Origin: Verrucomicrobiota bacterium
GTDB lineage: Bacteria; Verrucomicrobiota; Verrucomicrobiia; Limisphaerales; UBA11320
Assembly (NCBI GenBank): GCA_016871475.1
Contig: VHDG01000202.1
Location: forward strand, 1-7,131
DNA length: 7,131 nucleotides
Reading direction: 5' to 3'
Of the stretch, positions 6,011 through 7,131 are shown piece after piece. Within the stretch, counting starts at the first letter, position 1. Each line of letters starts with the position of its first letter. The notes beneath the pieces were generated by a model that had not been told where the DNA came from, did not search any database, and worked only from the letters and a program-made list of their open reading frames with translations. The translations under genes and the position numbers were made by a program.

Positions 6011-7131
6011 ATGGACTCCTACCAATCAGGGACTTGGATCAAGCGCGATGGCTATCGCAGCTTCGAGCCATCCCTGATCAACCGCCCGTGGCGGATCGAC
6101 GAACCCCGCGTCCTGGAGGCTCTCAGCCGTGCGGATCGTCAGCTAGGTCGCCTCGACATGTTCTCGGAATATGTGCCGAACTTGGACCTGTTCGTCCAAA
6201 TGCACGTCACCAAGGAGGCCACGCAATCGAGCAGGATCGAGGACACCCGCACCGAGATCGAAGAAGCGATCTTGCCCGAGGAGGAAATCGCCTTGGAGCG
6301 TCGCGACGATTGGCGGGAGGTGAACAACTACATCCGCGCCATGCGCCAGGCCTTTGACGGCCTCAAGACCCTGCCCTTTTCGAATCGTCTCCTCTGCGAT
6401 GCCCACGCCGTCCTCATGGAGGGTGTCCGCGGGGATCGCAAGACACCGGGCGAGTTCCGCCGCAGCCAGAATTGGATCGGCGGGTCCAACCCCGGCAACG
6501 CCCGCTTCGTCCCGCCATTTCACGAAAATGTGCCAGATCTCATGGGCGATCTCGAACTCTTCGCCCATAACGACGAATTGCACCTGCCGCCGCTTCTCAA
6601 GGTCGGCATCATGCACTACCAGTTCGAGACCATCCACCCCTACCTTGATGGCAATGGCCGCATCGGCCGGCTCATGATTCCGCTCTATCTGATTTCTCAG
6701 GGCATTCTGAAACAACCGGTGCTCTATCTCTCCGCATACCTCGAGCGTCACCGTGAGGAATATTACGACCGCCTCAGCCGCACCCGCAGAGAGAACGATC
6801 TCTCAGGCTGGCTCCTCTTCTTCCTTGATGGCATCACCGAGACCGCCAAACACGGAGTGGAAACCTTTGATCGCATTCTCAAGTTCCAGACCCACTGGGA
6901 AAAGGAAATCCATGCCTGGAAGCCACAGGGCACCGCAGGCCTGCTTCTCTTCCGTCACCTCTTCACCCACCCTTGGGTCAATGCCCAGCAGGTCGCCGAA
7001 GCGGCATCGATTTCTCTCCCAACCGCCTACAAGCTCATCGAACGCTTCCTAGAACAAAAACTCCTCCGTGAAATCACAGGTGCCAAACGCGACCGCATCT
7101 TCCTCTTCGAACCTTACCTCCAACTCTTCCG
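6011..7131 (+). CDS. Fic family protein (Fic_N domain, Fic core, C-terminal winged helix), 3' end cut by window
   Basis: The frame stays open to the window edge: 373 codons without a stop, close to the usual length of about 370-385, so only a few residues should be missing. Fic proteins transfer AMP (or another nucleotide-derived group) from ATP to target hydroxyls. Seen: the core motif HPYLDGNGRIGR (residues 209-220), with catalytic His209 and the anion-binding GNGR loop, and an N-terminal helix holding S73-SRI-E77-D78, the position of the self-inhibitory motif (S/T)xxxE(G/N), which here ends in Asp. A GEFRRSQNWIGG segment (147-158) is typical of the flap before the core. The C-terminal region (about 310-370) reads as a winged helix (VNAQQVAEAASISLPTAYKL), suggesting DNA binding and self-regulation. 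ATG 6011 is the first possible start after an in-frame TAG at 5966, and no Shine-Dalgarno is visible. Neighbours give no clear partner; bacterial members are commonly toxin-like or linked to restriction loci. Confidence 0.93.
   Translation, partial: MDSYQSGTWIKRDGYRSFEPSLINRPWRIDEPRVLEALSRADRQLGRLDMFSEYVPNLDLFVQMHVTKEATQSSRIEDTRTEIEEAILPEEEIALERRDDWREVNNYIRAMRQAFDGLKTLPFSNRLLCDAHAVLMEGVRGDRKTPGEFRRSQNWIGGSNPGNARFVPPFHENVPDLMGDLELFAHNDELHLPPLLKVGIMHYQFETIHPYLDGNGRIGRLMIPLYLISQGILKQPVLYLSAYLERHREEYYDRLSRTRRENDLSGWLLFFLDGITETAKHGVETFDRILKFQTHWEKEIHAWKPQGTAGLLLFRHLFTHPWVNAQQVAEAASISLPTAYKLIERFLEQKLLREITGAKRDRIFLFEPYLQLF

Noticed and set aside
6143..6751. A 202-codon open frame on the minus strand
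   Set aside because: It is wholly antisense to the Fic gene, whose core motif and domain order are clear; the minus-strand translation has no recognisable motif and reflects the codon bias of a GC-rich gene.
1..7131. tRNA, rRNA or riboswitch elements
   Set aside because: No cloverleaf, rRNA-like conserved segment or known aptamer pattern was seen; nearly all of the window is protein-coding.

Overview
The window (7131 bp, GC-rich in most genes, all recognisable genes on the + strand) looks like a chromosomal segment of a Gram-negative bacterium. A lipoprotein signal peptide, a BamB-like beta-propeller, few visible Shine-Dalgarno sequences, and a GxxExxY gene flanked by the CACGGATG-type repeat would fit the Verrucomicrobia/Planctomycetes group. 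That placement is inference from style and remembered family distribution, not from a marker gene.

Region 1 (2-3005): the 3' end of a sodium:solute symporter gene, then two tightly spaced enzyme genes. One is a short adenylate-forming (ANL superfamily, LuxE/EhpF/phenylacetate-CoA ligase-like) enzyme. The other is an aldehyde dehydrogenase-superfamily acyl reductase (LuxC/EhpG-like). Region 2 (3013-3509): a compact block holding one GxxExxY-family gene between 31-bp inverted repeats that match at 30 of 31 positions. Its base composition is poorer in GC than its neighbours, and it looks inserted. Region 3 (3532-5807): an iron-containing alcohol dehydrogenase gene overlapping by 4 bp a lipoprotein gene with PQQ-type beta-propeller repeats. 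Region 4 (5808-6010): an intergenic stretch holding a possible frameshifted remnant of a coding region, a perfect 10-bp inverted repeat and an AT-rich leader. Region 5 (6011 to the end): a nearly complete Fic-family AMP-transferase gene cut off by the window edge.

The main biological reading is that ligase, acyl reductase and Fe-alcohol dehydrogenase form a three-step carboxylic acid to aldehyde to alcohol route: acid activation with ATP, NAD(P)H reduction of the acyl group, then aldehyde reduction. This operon appears to have been split by the GxxExxY cassette. The substrate cannot be read from the sequence. The Fic gene with its upstream remnant looks like a separate accessory locus, possibly the residue of a restriction-modification or toxin-like island.
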